Shown here in pieces: positions 23,158 to 31,588 of a stretch of 64,000 bases of DNA; position 1 is the first letter of the stretch; every line of letters begins with the position of its first letter. The notes below the pieces were generated by a model that was given only the letters and a program-made list of their open reading frames with translations, did not search any database and was not told the origin of the DNA. The position numbers and the translations under genes are program-made. The DNA comes from Deferribacteraceae bacterium V6Fe1 (lineage in GTDB: Bacteria > Chrysiogenota > Deferribacteres > Deferribacterales > Deferrivibrionaceae), in the NCBI GenBank assembly GCA_022813675.1, contig CP063375.1:1500001-1564000 (forward strand). The letters run 5' to 3'.

Positions 23158-24134
23158 TGGAAAAGGTCCCCGTTTCTGAATTATTGCTTCCTGAAGCCAA
23201 AGATTTGGAGCTTAAGCTAATTTATGGCAAAAAAAGTATTAACTCTAAATTTCTTACAAACTATCGAATTCAAAAACCGGGACTAGCATTAGCGGGCTAT
23301 ACCGACCATATACATCCTGGCAGAGTTCAAATACTTGGCAATACAGAGATATCATACCTTATGGGATTGCCTGAAAGTATAGCGTTAAATAATCTCAGAA
23401 AGTTGTGTGCAAAAGATATAGCATGTTTTGTAGTTACGAAAAATCTTAGAATTCCCCACATATTAATTGAGATAGTTAAAGAATTTGAAATCCCTCTTTT
23501 TCGCACAAGGTTATTAAGCTCAATAGCTATTTCCGAGATAACTTCATATCTTGAGGACAGACTTGCCCCTGAGATAATTGTCCATGGGGTGTTGATGGAT
23601 GTTCATGGGATTGGAGTTTTGGTTATCGGGAGAAGTGGAATAGGAAAAAGTGAGTGTGCACTTGAGCTTATTAAGAGGGGGCACAGGCTTATAGCAGACG
23701 ATGCTGTTCATATTAGCAGAAAGCAGGATTACCTTGTTGGGACAAGTAATGACCTTTTAAAGTATAATTTAGAGGTTAGGGGTCTTGGTATTTTAAATGT
23801 AAAAGATATGTTTGGTGTCAATGCTATTAGACTTCGAAAAAGGGTTGAGCTTGTGGTTAATTTTATAGATTGGAAACAGGATGAGTATTATGATAGGACG
23901 GGGCTTGACGAGCAAAGATACGATATATTGGGATTGAAATTGCCATTAATTACATTACCTGTTTCACCCGGGAGGAATATGGCTGTAATTGTAGAAGCTG
24001 CAGCTAAAAATCATCTTCTTAAGTATATGGGTTATGATGCGGCAAAAGAGTTTGAAGAGAAGTTGCTGAAAAAAATAGAGAATAACAGAAAAGTTGAAAT
24101 CAAAAAAGTAATGAGGACTCGGGGGGTTGAGTAA
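23157..24134 (+). CDS. hprK: HPr kinase/phosphorylase
   Basis: Bifunctional enzyme that phosphorylates and dephosphorylates HPr on the regulatory serine. 325 aa: N-terminal domain (about 1-130), then a P-loop GRSGIGKSE near 157-165 and the family signature around 200-215 (LEVRGLGILNVKDMFG). RPAGRN-like loop near 270 (SPGRNMAV). Its target serine is present in the HPr encoded at 27218. The start overlaps the ptsN stop. Confidence 0.96.
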   Translation: MEKVPVSELLLPEAKDLELKLIYGKKSINSKFLTNYRIQKPGLALAGYTDHIHPGRVQILGNTEISYLMGLPESIALNNLRKLCAKDIACFVVTKNLRIPHILIEIVKEFEIPLFRTRLLSSIAISEITSYLEDRLAPEIIVHGVLMDVHGIGVLVIGRSGIGKSECALELIKRGHRLIADDAVHISRKQDYLVGTSNDLLKYNLEVRGLGILNVKDMFGVNAIRLRKRVELVVNFIDWKQDEYYDRTGLDEQRYDILGLKLPLITLPVSPGRNMAVIVEAAAKNHLLKYMGYDAAKEFEEKLLKKIENNRKVEIKKVMRTRGVE

Positions 24135-24986
24135 TTGTACAATTTATCGCTTGTTATTCTGACCGGTTGCTCCGGTGCCGGCAAATCTACGGCAGCAAAG
24201 GCGCTGGAAGATTTAGGTTATTATACGATAGACAATTTACCGCTTTTTATCATGGACAAATTTGTACAGGTACTTTTTGATTTCAATGTTGAGGTGCAAA
24301 AAATTGCCCTTGTGCTTGATTCAAGAAGCAAAGATATTAAAAAAGTCGGTGAAATTATTTCTATTTTAAAATCAAAATATGCGGCAGATGTTATCTTTCT
24401 TGACGCAGATGAAGATGCCTTAATAAAGAGGTATAAAGAAACAAGGCGGACTCATCCTATGGGGGAAGATCTCGTTGCCTCTATTAGAAAAGAAAAAGAT
24501 TTATTGAAGGATATAAAGGAGATAGCTGATATTGTCATAGATACTTCAGACATGAATGTGCATGAATTATCCAGACAGATTGAAAGCTATTTTATTGACA
24601 CATCAAACTCAATATACATTACTGTGCAGTCATTCGGCTTTAAATATGGTGTCCCACCTGAATCTGATATGGTTTTGGATGTAAGATTTCTTAAAAATCC
24701 TCATTTTGAGGAGCATTTAAGAGGGAAAACAGGTTTGGATGAGGAAGTTTACAGATATGTATTTTCTGATAAAAGAACAAAGGAGTTTTTGAGAAAGATA
24801 AAGCCTCTTTTAACCTTTTTAATCCCAAATTTCATTCAAGAAGGGAAGAAGTTTTTGACAGTATCTTTCGGTTGCACAGGTGGAAAGCACAGATCAGTTG
24901 CAATTGCAAAATTTATTGGTGATTATATATTTAGAAAAACATCACAGAAGGTTTACGTAAAACACAGAGATATAAACAGGAGCTGA
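24135..24986 (+). CDS. rapZ: RapZ/YvcJ-family P-loop nucleotide-binding protein
   Basis: RapZ family, 283 aa. N-terminal P-loop GCSGAGKST (residues 11-19) and the conserved C-terminal domain with SFGFKYG (near 167-173), DVRFLKNP, FGCTGGKHRSV (near 240-250). In E. coli RapZ controls glucosamine-6-phosphate synthase via small RNAs; in other phyla the role is less clear. TTG start directly after the hprK stop. hprK-rapZ adjacency is common. Confidence 0.95.
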   Translation: MYNLSLVILTGCSGAGKSTAAKALEDLGYYTIDNLPLFIMDKFVQVLFDFNVEVQKIALVLDSRSKDIKKVGEIISILKSKYAADVIFLDADEDALIKRYKETRRTHPMGEDLVASIRKEKDLLKDIKEIADIVIDTSDMNVHELSRQIESYFIDTSNSIYITVQSFGFKYGVPPESDMVLDVRFLKNPHFEEHLRGKTGLDEEVYRYVFSDKRTKEFLRKIKPLLTFLIPNFIQEGKKFLTVSFGCTGGKHRSVAIAKFIGDYIFRKTSQKVYVKHRDINRS

Positions 24987-24987
24987 A

Positions 24988-25386
24988 ATGATTGGAATTA
25001 TTATTTTAACTCACGGCTCGCTTGGCGTAGAGTTATTAAAAACAGCAGAGATGATAATAGGCAAGCAAGACAAAGTTGATATTTTATCTGTTCAGAGCGG
25101 GTCATCGTTTAGTGAACTTGCCACAAGGCTTGACTCTCTCAAAGAGAAATATCAAAACGATGGTCTTTTAATTCTTACGGATATGTTTGGTGGCAGCCCT
25201 TCAAATATTGCAATGGCGTATCTTGATGATAAAAATATTGAAGTTGTGACAGGTGTAAATTTGCCTATGATAATAAAGGCTTTTAGTATTAGAAAAGATG
25301 TAACATCACCGCAGGAGCTTGCAAAATTTGCATCCAATACTGCAAAAGATAGTATTATCATCGCGGGAGAATTATTAAAAAAATGA
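24988..25386 (+). CDS. PTS mannose-family EIIA component
   Basis: Phosphocarrier of the mannose-family permease, 132 aa. Phosphorylation site His9 in ILTHGSLG; MFGGSPSNIAM near 64-74 is the second family motif. It stands alone as a single IIA domain rather than fused to IIB as in ManX. First of four adjacent mannose-family PTS genes. Confidence 0.93.
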   Translation: MIGIIILTHGSLGVELLKTAEMIIGKQDKVDILSVQSGSSFSELATRLDSLKEKYQNDGLLILTDMFGGSPSNIAMAYLDDKNIEVVTGVNLPMIIKAFSIRKDVTSPQELAKFASNTAKDSIIIAGELLKK

Positions 25387-25874
25387 GTATTGGAAAGATT
25401 ATTTTCAGAGTAGATGACAGATTAATACATGGCCAGGTAATAGAAGGGTGGATTAAATATCTTAAACTCAAAAATCTTATATTACTAAATGATAGGATTG
25501 CGGGTGATCCATTGCAGAAGATGATTTACTCAAGTATTGTCCCTCCTGAGTGTGCTTTGACGATCATAGATAAAAACAGCTTTACTGATGACTTTTTGCA
25601 TAAATTGACTAATAAAACAATGATATTGGTAGAATCGGTAACTGACTTGTATGATTTGAAAAATATTTTGAATGGCGAATATTATATAAATGTTGGTTGC
25701 GTAGCATCAAGAGAGCATAAAATTGAAATAACGGATACCGTATTTTTAGATTTGAATGAAATAAGAATGCTCAGTGAGTTAAGGGAAATTTATGACATCC
25801 ATATAAAAAAATTACCTTGGGAAACTGAGGTAGAGATTAAAAACTTTCTGCACCTTTTGGAGGAAAATGGCTAA
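25383..25874 (+). CDS. PTS mannose-family EIIB component
   Basis: Receives phosphate from EIIA and passes it to the sugar. 163 aa, a normal size. Active-site His16 in RVDDRLIHGQVIEGW. ATGA-type overlap with the IIA gene and 8-bp overlap with IIC. Substrate cannot be inferred. Confidence 0.93.
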   Translation: MSIGKIIFRVDDRLIHGQVIEGWIKYLKLKNLILLNDRIAGDPLQKMIYSSIVPPECALTIIDKNSFTDDFLHKLTNKTMILVESVTDLYDLKNILNGEYYINVGCVASREHKIEITDTVFLDLNEIRMLSELREIYDIHIKKLPWETEVEIKNFLHLLEENG

Positions 25875-26520
25875 GTGGGCATTTATAATATTCTTTTCCG
25901 GGCTTATTTCTGCTGACAGAAGTACTGCTCTTCATATGATGTTTTCGCGCCCTTTGATTGTTTCTCTGGTTATAGGGCTTCTTACTTCTCATTTATATTT
26001 GTGTCTTTTATGCGGAATAATGATTGAAATTTATGGAAGTGTTGACGTGCCTGTTGGCACCAAAATACCAAAAGATGATACCTTTATGGCATATCTTATG
26101 TCATTGCTTATAGGTTTTGAAGCGTTGACTACTCCGACGGACTTTATACTGGCAGCGTTTTTAGCTATCTTGTTTGTATACCCTGTTACTTTTTTGGAAT
26201 ATGTTTTGAGAAAAATTAACATGGCTATGTACGAGTCTTTTATGAAAAAGAATTTGTTAGACCCCAAAAGGTTGATAGTCAGAAGCTTTATACTATCGTT
26301 TTTGAGAGGAGTTATAATTTACAATGCAGTATTTATGTTGGTTTTTTTTATGTTAAATCAGTTAGAGCTGGATTTGAGAATTTTTGGAGAAACCAATCAA
26401 TATTTTCTGATAATGATTATATTCTTAGCAGGTTATCTTATTAGGTTTTTATCTTTTAAAAGCATATACAAATATTTGGTTTTTGTTGCCGGTGCGATAA
26501 TAGGATGGTTTGTAATATGA
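25867..26520 (+). CDS. PTS mannose-family EIIC membrane component (short)
   Basis: Integral membrane subunit with about six hydrophobic segments. 217 aa, against roughly 260 in characterised ManY-type proteins. Conserved SADRSTALHMMFSRPLIVSLVIGLL and the EIYGSVDVPVGTKIPKDD stretch (described by key residues RPL..GLL and PVGTKIP) match the EIIC-Man pattern of RPLV..GLILGD and GA..PPD, but loosely. Short length and loose motifs raise doubt about ordinary sugar transport. Confidence 0.85.
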   Translation: MAKWAFIIFFSGLISADRSTALHMMFSRPLIVSLVIGLLTSHLYLCLLCGIMIEIYGSVDVPVGTKIPKDDTFMAYLMSLLIGFEALTTPTDFILAAFLAILFVYPVTFLEYVLRKINMAMYESFMKKNLLDPKRLIVRSFILSFLRGVIIYNAVFMLVFFMLNQLELDLRIFGETNQYFLIMIIFLAGYLIRFLSFKSIYKYLVFVAGAIIGWFVI

Positions 26521-27215
26521 AAAAAGGGCTTATTTTGCTTAAAAGTTTATTTTTTACCGCTAATCAAAATATTACAAACATGCAAGGGACAGGATATAAG
26601 TATCTTATTGATGAGATTTCAAATAAAAATGAGATAAATATAGATAATGAGACTTTAAGAAATCAGCTTGGTTATTTCAATTCTCACCCTTTTATGATTA
26701 ATTTTATTATAGGGATGTGGTTTAAGGAGTATCTGAACAAAGGCGATCCTGATTATTTTAAAAAGGTTTATGGCTCGGCTTTGGCTGCTCTCGGTGACAG
26801 TTTTTTCTGGCATACACTTAGACCATTGTCTTTTGTACTAAGTGCCATTCTTGCTATATATGAGCCTTTTGTAGGACTTATTTTTTACTTTGTATTCTTT
26901 AATATTTTTCATATTTTTTTCTTATGGATAGGTTTTGACGCAGGTTTTAAACTTGGTAAAGAGGTGATAAGCTGGTTTAATTATATAAAGTTTAACAGTT
27001 GGTCCAAATATGGTGACCTTATTGCTGTTTTTGGTTTTGGAATTTTACTGTCGATGCTGATTAAAATAAATATAGGATTTCAGGTAGATTTACTGAGTTT
27101 GGTCAGTTTTTTTGCAGTACTTGGGTTTTTGTTTGCCAAACGACTTGATGTGTCTTTAGCGTTTATAGTCGCACTGATTTTATTGTTATTAATAGTTTAT
27201 GTAAGGGGTATGTAG
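26517..27215 (+). CDS. PTS mannose-family EIID membrane component (short)
   Basis: Second membrane subunit, 232 aa against roughly 280 for ManZ. Family features: NMQGTGYKYLID near residue 20, LGYFNSHPF near 50, ALGDSFFWHTLRP near 88-100, and hydrophobic C-terminal helices. ATG 26517 chosen (AGGATGG upstream, 4-bp overlap with IIC); ATG 26505 is in frame too. Downstream are ptsH and ptsI. Confidence 0.87.
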   Translation: MKKGLILLKSLFFTANQNITNMQGTGYKYLIDEISNKNEINIDNETLRNQLGYFNSHPFMINFIIGMWFKEYLNKGDPDYFKKVYGSALAALGDSFFWHTLRPLSFVLSAILAIYEPFVGLIFYFVFFNIFHIFFLWIGFDAGFKLGKEVISWFNYIKFNSWSKYGDLIAVFGFGILLSMLIKINIGFQVDLLSLVSFFAVLGFLFAKRLDVSLAFIVALILLLLIVYVRGM

Positions 27216-27217
27216 CT

Positions 27218-27505
27218 ATGAATAATTCTGTAGATGTTAAATCTCAAACTGTTCAAATTGTAAATGAGCTTGGGCTTCATGCAAGAGCTGCGGCAAGTTT
27301 TGTGAAAATTGCAGGCAGATACCCGTGTGATGTGAAAGTTGAAAAGGATGGAATGGAAGTTAACGGGAAAAGCATTATGGGGGTGATGATGCTTGCTGCA
27401 CCAAAAGGCTCATTTATCACAATAAATGTAAGCGGACAAGGTGCTGATGAGGCCTTGGCTGAATTGGTCGCACTTGTAAATAATAAATTTGGTGAAGAAA
27501 GATGA
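27218..27505 (+). CDS. ptsH: Phosphocarrier protein HPr
   Basis: General PTS phosphocarrier, 95 aa, with about six extra N-terminal residues. Catalytic His21 in LGLHARAAASF; regulatory Ser52 in NGKSIMGVMML, the target expected for the HPr kinase encoded at 23157. Both sites are intact. Overlaps ptsI by 4 bp. Confidence 0.97.
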   Translation: MNNSVDVKSQTVQIVNELGLHARAAASFVKIAGRYPCDVKVEKDGMEVNGKSIMGVMMLAAPKGSFITINVSGQGADEALAELVALVNNKFGEER

Positions 27506-29244
27506 TTACTTTAAATGGAATTAAAATTTCCGATGGTGTGGTTATAGGCAGGGCATATATTTTTGACAAACGGACAATTAATATAAAAAAAAGAAGCATA
27601 AGCGACTTTGAAATTGAGAATGAAGTACAGAAATTAAAAAATGCTGTTATTGAGACAGAAAAGTATATGGTTGCTGTAAAAGCGATGTCTGAAAATGATT
27701 TTTCAAGCAGCCATAAATTTATTTTTGATGTTTACATGATGCTTTTAAAAGATGAAGCTCTTATTGGAGAGACAGAAAAATATATAAGAGAGCATCTTGT
27801 TAATGCCGAATACGCATTAAGCGTTGTTTCCGGCAATCTTATGAAAATGTTTGGAAAATCAAATGACGAATATTTGAAAGAACGTAAAAATGATATAAAA
27901 CATATAGTAAAAAAATTGCTTAACTTTATGGTAGATAAAGGGTATCAGTATGCTTGCGATATAAACAGGGATTTAATAGTAATTGCTCATGATTTGTCCC
28001 CTTATGAAGCTGCACATCTTTTTAAACAAAATGTAAAAGGTTTTGCCCTTGATATGGGGAGCAAGGTTTCTCACACCTCCATAATTATAAGAGCTCTTGG
28101 TGTGCCTGCAGTGGTAGGTATAGAGAATGCTACATATAGTATTTCAGACGGTGATACAGTTATTATTGACGGCATAAATGGACAAGTGATTGTAGACCCT
28201 GATGAAGACACTTTAAGTAAATATCGGGAAAAAGAGGAAAGATATTTAAATTTCGTATCGACTCTGAGTCAGTTTAAGGAAAGCGATGTTTATACAAAAG
28301 ACGGAGTAGGAATTAATTTGCTTGCCAATGTAGAGATTAATGATGAAATCCCTTTGGCGTTGGAATATGGCTCTCAAGGGGTAGGGCTTTACAGAACAGA
28401 ATTTTTTTATCTTGAAAAAGGGGATTTGCCTGAAGACGAGCAATTTAAAATTTTAAAGGAGGCCGTAGAATTAATTCAAGGAAAACAACTTACAGTGCGT
28501 ACTTTTGACTTGGGAGGAGAGAAATTATCAAACCTTTTGCCTCACCCGGACGAAAGTAATCCGGCAATGGGTTTGAGGGCGATACGTTATTCCTTGAGAT
28601 TTAAAGAATTCTTTAAAAAACAGATGAGAGCTATATTGAGGGCTTCGGCTTTTGGGGATGTGAGGATAATGTTTCCTATGATTTCGGGGCTTGAAGAGAT
28701 TGATAAGGCTAAAAAGCTCCTTGAAGAATCCAAAGAAGAATTAAAAAAAGCAAACATTGAATTTAATGAAAATATAAAAATAGGTATCATGGTAGAGCTT
28801 CCATCTATTGCCCTTATATCCAATTTGGCTGCGCAGGAGGTTGATTTTTTTAGTGTGGGCACAAATGACCTGATTCAATATACTCTTGGTATTGATAGAA
28901 ATAATGAATATGTTGCCTATCTTTACCGTCCGTCTCATCCTGCAGTTTTGACACTTTTGAGGAATATTATTGAAAGTGCAAATAAATTTGAGATAGATGC
29001 AACTGTTTGTGGAGAAATGGCAGGGGACCCGATGTATATCCCGATTTTGTTAGGTCTTGGATATACAAATTTAAGCATGAGCCCATCACAGCTGCTAAAA
29101 GCCAAATTGTTAATAAGTCAAATAGATACAACCGAATGTAAAAAATTGGTGTCTGAAATGGCTGTGTGTAAATATGCAAGGGTAGCCGAAGAAAAATTAA
29201 GCGGCTTTGTAAATCAATTTGCAGGTAATTTGTTTATAAATTAG
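27502..29244 (+). CDS. ptsI: PTS enzyme I (phosphoenolpyruvate-protein phosphotransferase)
   Basis: Starts the phosphotransfer chain from PEP to HPr. 580 aa, full length with no GAF domain, so it is the sugar-type EI and not EI-Ntr. Active His191 in GSKVSHTSIIIRALGVPAVVG; PEP-binding GVGLYRTEFFYL near 293-304, FSVGTNDLIQYTLGIDRN near 450-467, and catalytic Cys in ATVCGEMAGD near 500. Last gene of the 28-kb run. Confidence 0.97.
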   Translation: MITLNGIKISDGVVIGRAYIFDKRTINIKKRSISDFEIENEVQKLKNAVIETEKYMVAVKAMSENDFSSSHKFIFDVYMMLLKDEALIGETEKYIREHLVNAEYALSVVSGNLMKMFGKSNDEYLKERKNDIKHIVKKLLNFMVDKGYQYACDINRDLIVIAHDLSPYEAAHLFKQNVKGFALDMGSKVSHTSIIIRALGVPAVVGIENATYSISDGDTVIIDGINGQVIVDPDEDTLSKYREKEERYLNFVSTLSQFKESDVYTKDGVGINLLANVEINDEIPLALEYGSQGVGLYRTEFFYLEKGDLPEDEQFKILKEAVELIQGKQLTVRTFDLGGEKLSNLLPHPDESNPAMGLRAIRYSLRFKEFFKKQMRAILRASAFGDVRIMFPMISGLEEIDKAKKLLEESKEELKKANIEFNENIKIGIMVELPSIALISNLAAQEVDFFSVGTNDLIQYTLGIDRNNEYVAYLYRPSHPAVLTLLRNIIESANKFEIDATVCGEMAGDPMYIPILLGLGYTNLSMSPSQLLKAKLLISQIDTTECKKLVSEMAVCKYARVAEEKLSGFVNQFAGNLFIN

Positions 29245-29272
29245 TTTAATAAATTAATTTTATTAGTATGCT

Positions 29273-29301
29273 TTGAAGAGTTAAAATAAGTTAACTAATA
29301 A
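29273..29301 (+). promoter_or_regulatory. Candidate sigma-70-type promoter upstream of cytochrome b5-like gene
   Basis: TTGAAG (29273-29278), 17-bp spacer, TAATAA (29296-29301), just before the gene at 29318. Pattern match by eye; the spacing to the ATG leaves a very short leader. Confidence 0.4.
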
Positions 29302-29317
29302 TCTTTCGGGGGAACTG

Positions 29318-29998
29318 ATGAGGCGAGAAGAAGTTAAAAAGTTTAACGGTAAGGATAGTCAGCCTGCTTATATAATTTATAAAGATAAGGTTTATGATGT
29401 AACAAACAGCAGATTCTGGAAAAATGGTGTTCATATGAACAGGCACAAAGCCGGCGAGGATATGACAGATTTTATTTCAATGGCACCTCACGGCGATGAT
29501 CTGTTGAAAAGGGATAATATCAAATATGTTTGCGATGTTGAGCCTGAAGAGATTATTCCTGACAAAAAAGATAATTTAAGAAGAGCTTACGCAAAGTATC
29601 ACCCTCATCCGGTATTTATTCACTATCCGATGGGTATATTATATTTTGGTGCTTTTATGCTTTTGTTATATATCATTACTAAGAACCAAAGTTTTGAACT
29701 GACCGCTTTTTACTCTTTAATTTGCGGAACACTATCTATTTTTCCTGCAGCTGCTTCCGGGATTCTTAGCTGGTGGTTAAACTATGAAATGACTATGACA
29801 AAAATTTTCAGGAATAAATTGATTCTTTCAGCTGTTTTAGCTGTTATTTGTGTGTTTTTAAGCATTACAAGATTGCTACATCCTGATATTACAGCATTTT
29901 CTGGATTATTTACTCTTTATTGTTTATTATATTTCATATCAATACCCGTCTTAACTTTAATTGCCTATAACGGCGGTAAAATTACCTGGCCAAATTAA
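29318..29998 (+). CDS. Cytochrome b5-like domain fused to DUF2231 membrane domain
   Basis: 226 aa. Residues about 5-75 look like a cytochrome b5-type haem domain: the pattern GVHMNRHKAGEDMT and MAPHGDDLL offers the expected axial histidines. From about 92 a four-helix membrane part of DUF2231 type begins (HPHPVFIHYPMGILYFGAF). Both domains are known, and the combination occurs in anaerobic respirers, but its function is unassigned; electron transfer at the membrane is a fair guess. RBS CGGGGGA upstream of the ATG. Confidence 0.8.
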   Translation: MRREEVKKFNGKDSQPAYIIYKDKVYDVTNSRFWKNGVHMNRHKAGEDMTDFISMAPHGDDLLKRDNIKYVCDVEPEEIIPDKKDNLRRAYAKYHPHPVFIHYPMGILYFGAFMLLLYIITKNQSFELTAFYSLICGTLSIFPAAASGILSWWLNYEMTMTKIFRNKLILSAVLAVICVFLSITRLLHPDITAFSGLFTLYCLLYFISIPVLTLIAYNGGKITWPN

Positions 29999-30009
29999 GG
30001 GAGGAAGCA

Positions 30010-30255
30010 ATGGAAAATCTGAGCAAAAAAGAGATGATAAAGGCACTTGAGGAGATGATTCAGGTTGTGTTGATTAGGATACCTAAGGAAGTGGAAGCTA
30101 TGAGATTTTATCAATCTGCCGCTGAAAAATCTGTGACTCAAGCTTCTAAAGAGCTTTTCTTGAATCTTGCCCAGCAGGAGAAAGGGCACGAAGCCGAGCT
30201 TAGACGAATACTCGAAGATCTGAAACGGCAATTAAATGAGCTTAAAAGAAGTTAA
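30010..30255 (+). CDS. Very small ferritin-like (rubrerythrin-type) protein
   Basis: 81 aa, two predicted helices. Glu29 in KEVEAMRFYQSAAE and Glu57-x-x-His60 in QQEKGHEAEL reproduce half of a ferritin-like di-iron site (Glu, then about 28 residues, then ExxH). A full four-helix bundle would need self-association, as in encapsulin-associated ferritins. RBS GGGAGGAAG before the ATG; 11 bp after the cytochrome b5-like gene, so probably co-transcribed. Metal binding is inferred, not shown. Confidence 0.7.
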   Translation: MENLSKKEMIKALEEMIQVVLIRIPKEVEAMRFYQSAAEKSVTQASKELFLNLAQQEKGHEAELRRILEDLKRQLNELKRS

Positions 30256-30392
30256 GAATAATCTGTTTAGAAACATAGTTGGTATTTAATTTTTAACCAT
30301 ATATTTATACAATTTTTCCGTGAAATTTCCTTAAAATAGTGTTATAAAATTTGAAGCGATATTTGAACCTCAAATGCCGGAGATAAATTGGT

Positions 30393-31088
30393 ATGATAAA
30401 GTTTTTAAAGCAGAGACTTTTTTTGAAAGATAAGGGTCGAAAAGACCCGGTTGTGGATTATGTTGTTAAGATGTGCAATGCCTACAATAAGAGAAATTTT
30501 ATGAACACATCCCTATATGACGCTGAATTTTCTGTTGTAGATACCGAGACTACTGGGCTTGATATTAATACGGCAAAGATAATAAACATAGCTGCAGTGA
30601 AAATTAAAAATTTCAAAATTATTGATTACTATAATGCATTTATAAATCCAGGAATGAAGATTAATGCTGATTCTATAAAGTGGCATGGTATTTCGGATGA
30701 TATGGTGAGAGACAAACCATATGTTATAGAAGTTTTGCCTGAATTTTTAAGATTTATAAGAAATTCCGTAATTGTAGGGCATCACATTAAATTTGACATG
30801 GATATGATTTCCAAAGAGATGTTTGATACTTATGGGTGCTCGATAAAGCAAAGGTGTCTTGATACAATGTTTATCTACACCCGCGGGGTTATAAAAAGGG
30901 ATGACCATGTGAGTCTTGATTTTTTACTTGACCTTTATAAGGTTAAGTGTATCGGTCGTCATACTGCCCTTGGCGATGCAATGGCGACTGCAGAAGTATT
31001 CAACAAAATGATAATGCAAATATCCGGAGAATATAAAAAGGTAAGTGAGCTTTTTGAGTTGCAAAAAGATAACACTGCAAATATGTAG
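30393..31088 (+). CDS. DnaQ-like 3'-5' exonuclease (DEDDh family)
   Basis: 231 aa. Exo I VVDTETTGL (about 49-57), Exo II GHHIKFDMDM (about 130-139) and Exo III HTALGDAMATAEVF (about 191-204) give the DEDDh catalytic set. Similar to the epsilon subunit of DNA polymerase III but with an N-terminal extension of about 45 residues, so it may be an accessory exonuclease rather than the replicative proofreader. Own transcription unit is likely, since a 137-bp gap precedes it. Confidence 0.85.
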   Translation: MIKFLKQRLFLKDKGRKDPVVDYVVKMCNAYNKRNFMNTSLYDAEFSVVDTETTGLDINTAKIINIAAVKIKNFKIIDYYNAFINPGMKINADSIKWHGISDDMVRDKPYVIEVLPEFLRFIRNSVIVGHHIKFDMDMISKEMFDTYGCSIKQRCLDTMFIYTRGVIKRDDHVSLDFLLDLYKVKCIGRHTALGDAMATAEVFNKMIMQISGEYKKVSELFELQKDNTANM

Positions 31089-31130
31089 TAAACTTTCAAA
31101 AATATTGTGTCGATTTGTAAAAAATTATTG

Positions 31131-31136
31131 TATAAT
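31131..31136 (+). promoter_or_regulatory. Perfect TATAAT -10 element before small exported protein
   Basis: TATAAT lies 52 bp before the gene at 31188; the matching -35 is poor (TGTCGA at 17-bp spacing, or TTGTGT at 20 bp). RBS AAGGGGGAA follows at about 31175. Confidence 0.45.
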
Positions 31137-31187
31137 TAGTTGAGTTGTTTTACTGTTTGTGTATGAAAAAAATAAGGGGGAATTGAG

Positions 31188-31541
31188 ATGAAAAAAATTA
31201 TAGTTTCATTTCTTGCGTGTTTTGTGCTTTTTGCTTCTATGAGTTACGCTGAGACAAGGGGAGCGGTTGTTATGAAAGATACCGCTTATGGTGCTGTTAC
31301 CGGTGCTATTATCGGTGCTGCTTTTCTTGCATTTGAAGAGAAACCTGGTGACCATCTTGAGTATATCTCTTACGGTGCAGCTGGCGGAGCTATCGTAGGG
31401 GCAATTTTTGGGATTTATGAGGCAACAGCTCTTGTAGAAATCGAAAATGGTAAGACTAAAATTGCTATGCCTACAATCAAGACAAATGTCAGGGGTATTG
31501 AGAAAGTCGCAAATGCGGATATTTTGAAAGTTAAGTTCTAA
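31188..31541 (+). CDS. Small exported protein with glycine-zipper-like segment
   Basis: 117 aa of unknown function. Signal peptide about 1-21 (MKKIIVSFLACFVLFASM then SYA). Residues about 34-64 have GxxxG-type repeats (GAVTGAIIGAAFLA and GAAGGAIVGAIFGIYEA), resembling glycine-zipper outer-membrane or membrane-associated proteins. No catalytic motif. Ends at a strong shared terminator opposite the formate dehydrogenase genes. Confidence 0.75.
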   Translation: MKKIIVSFLACFVLFASMSYAETRGAVVMKDTAYGAVTGAIIGAAFLAFEEKPGDHLEYISYGAAGGAIVGAIFGIYEATALVEIENGKTKIAMPTIKTNVRGIEKVANADILKVKF

Positions 31542-31553
31542 AGTCTAAATATC

Positions 31554-31588
31554 AGGCGGAAAGGCGTTTGCTTTTCCGTCTATTTTAA
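31554..31588. terminator. Bidirectional terminator between exported-protein gene and fdhA
   Basis: Stem AGGCGGAAAGGC / GCTTTTCCGTCT (31554-31565 with 31570-31581, two G-T pairs) with a GTTT loop and a TATTTT tail on the plus strand. It overlaps the fdhA stop region and can serve both convergent genes. Confidence 0.75.
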
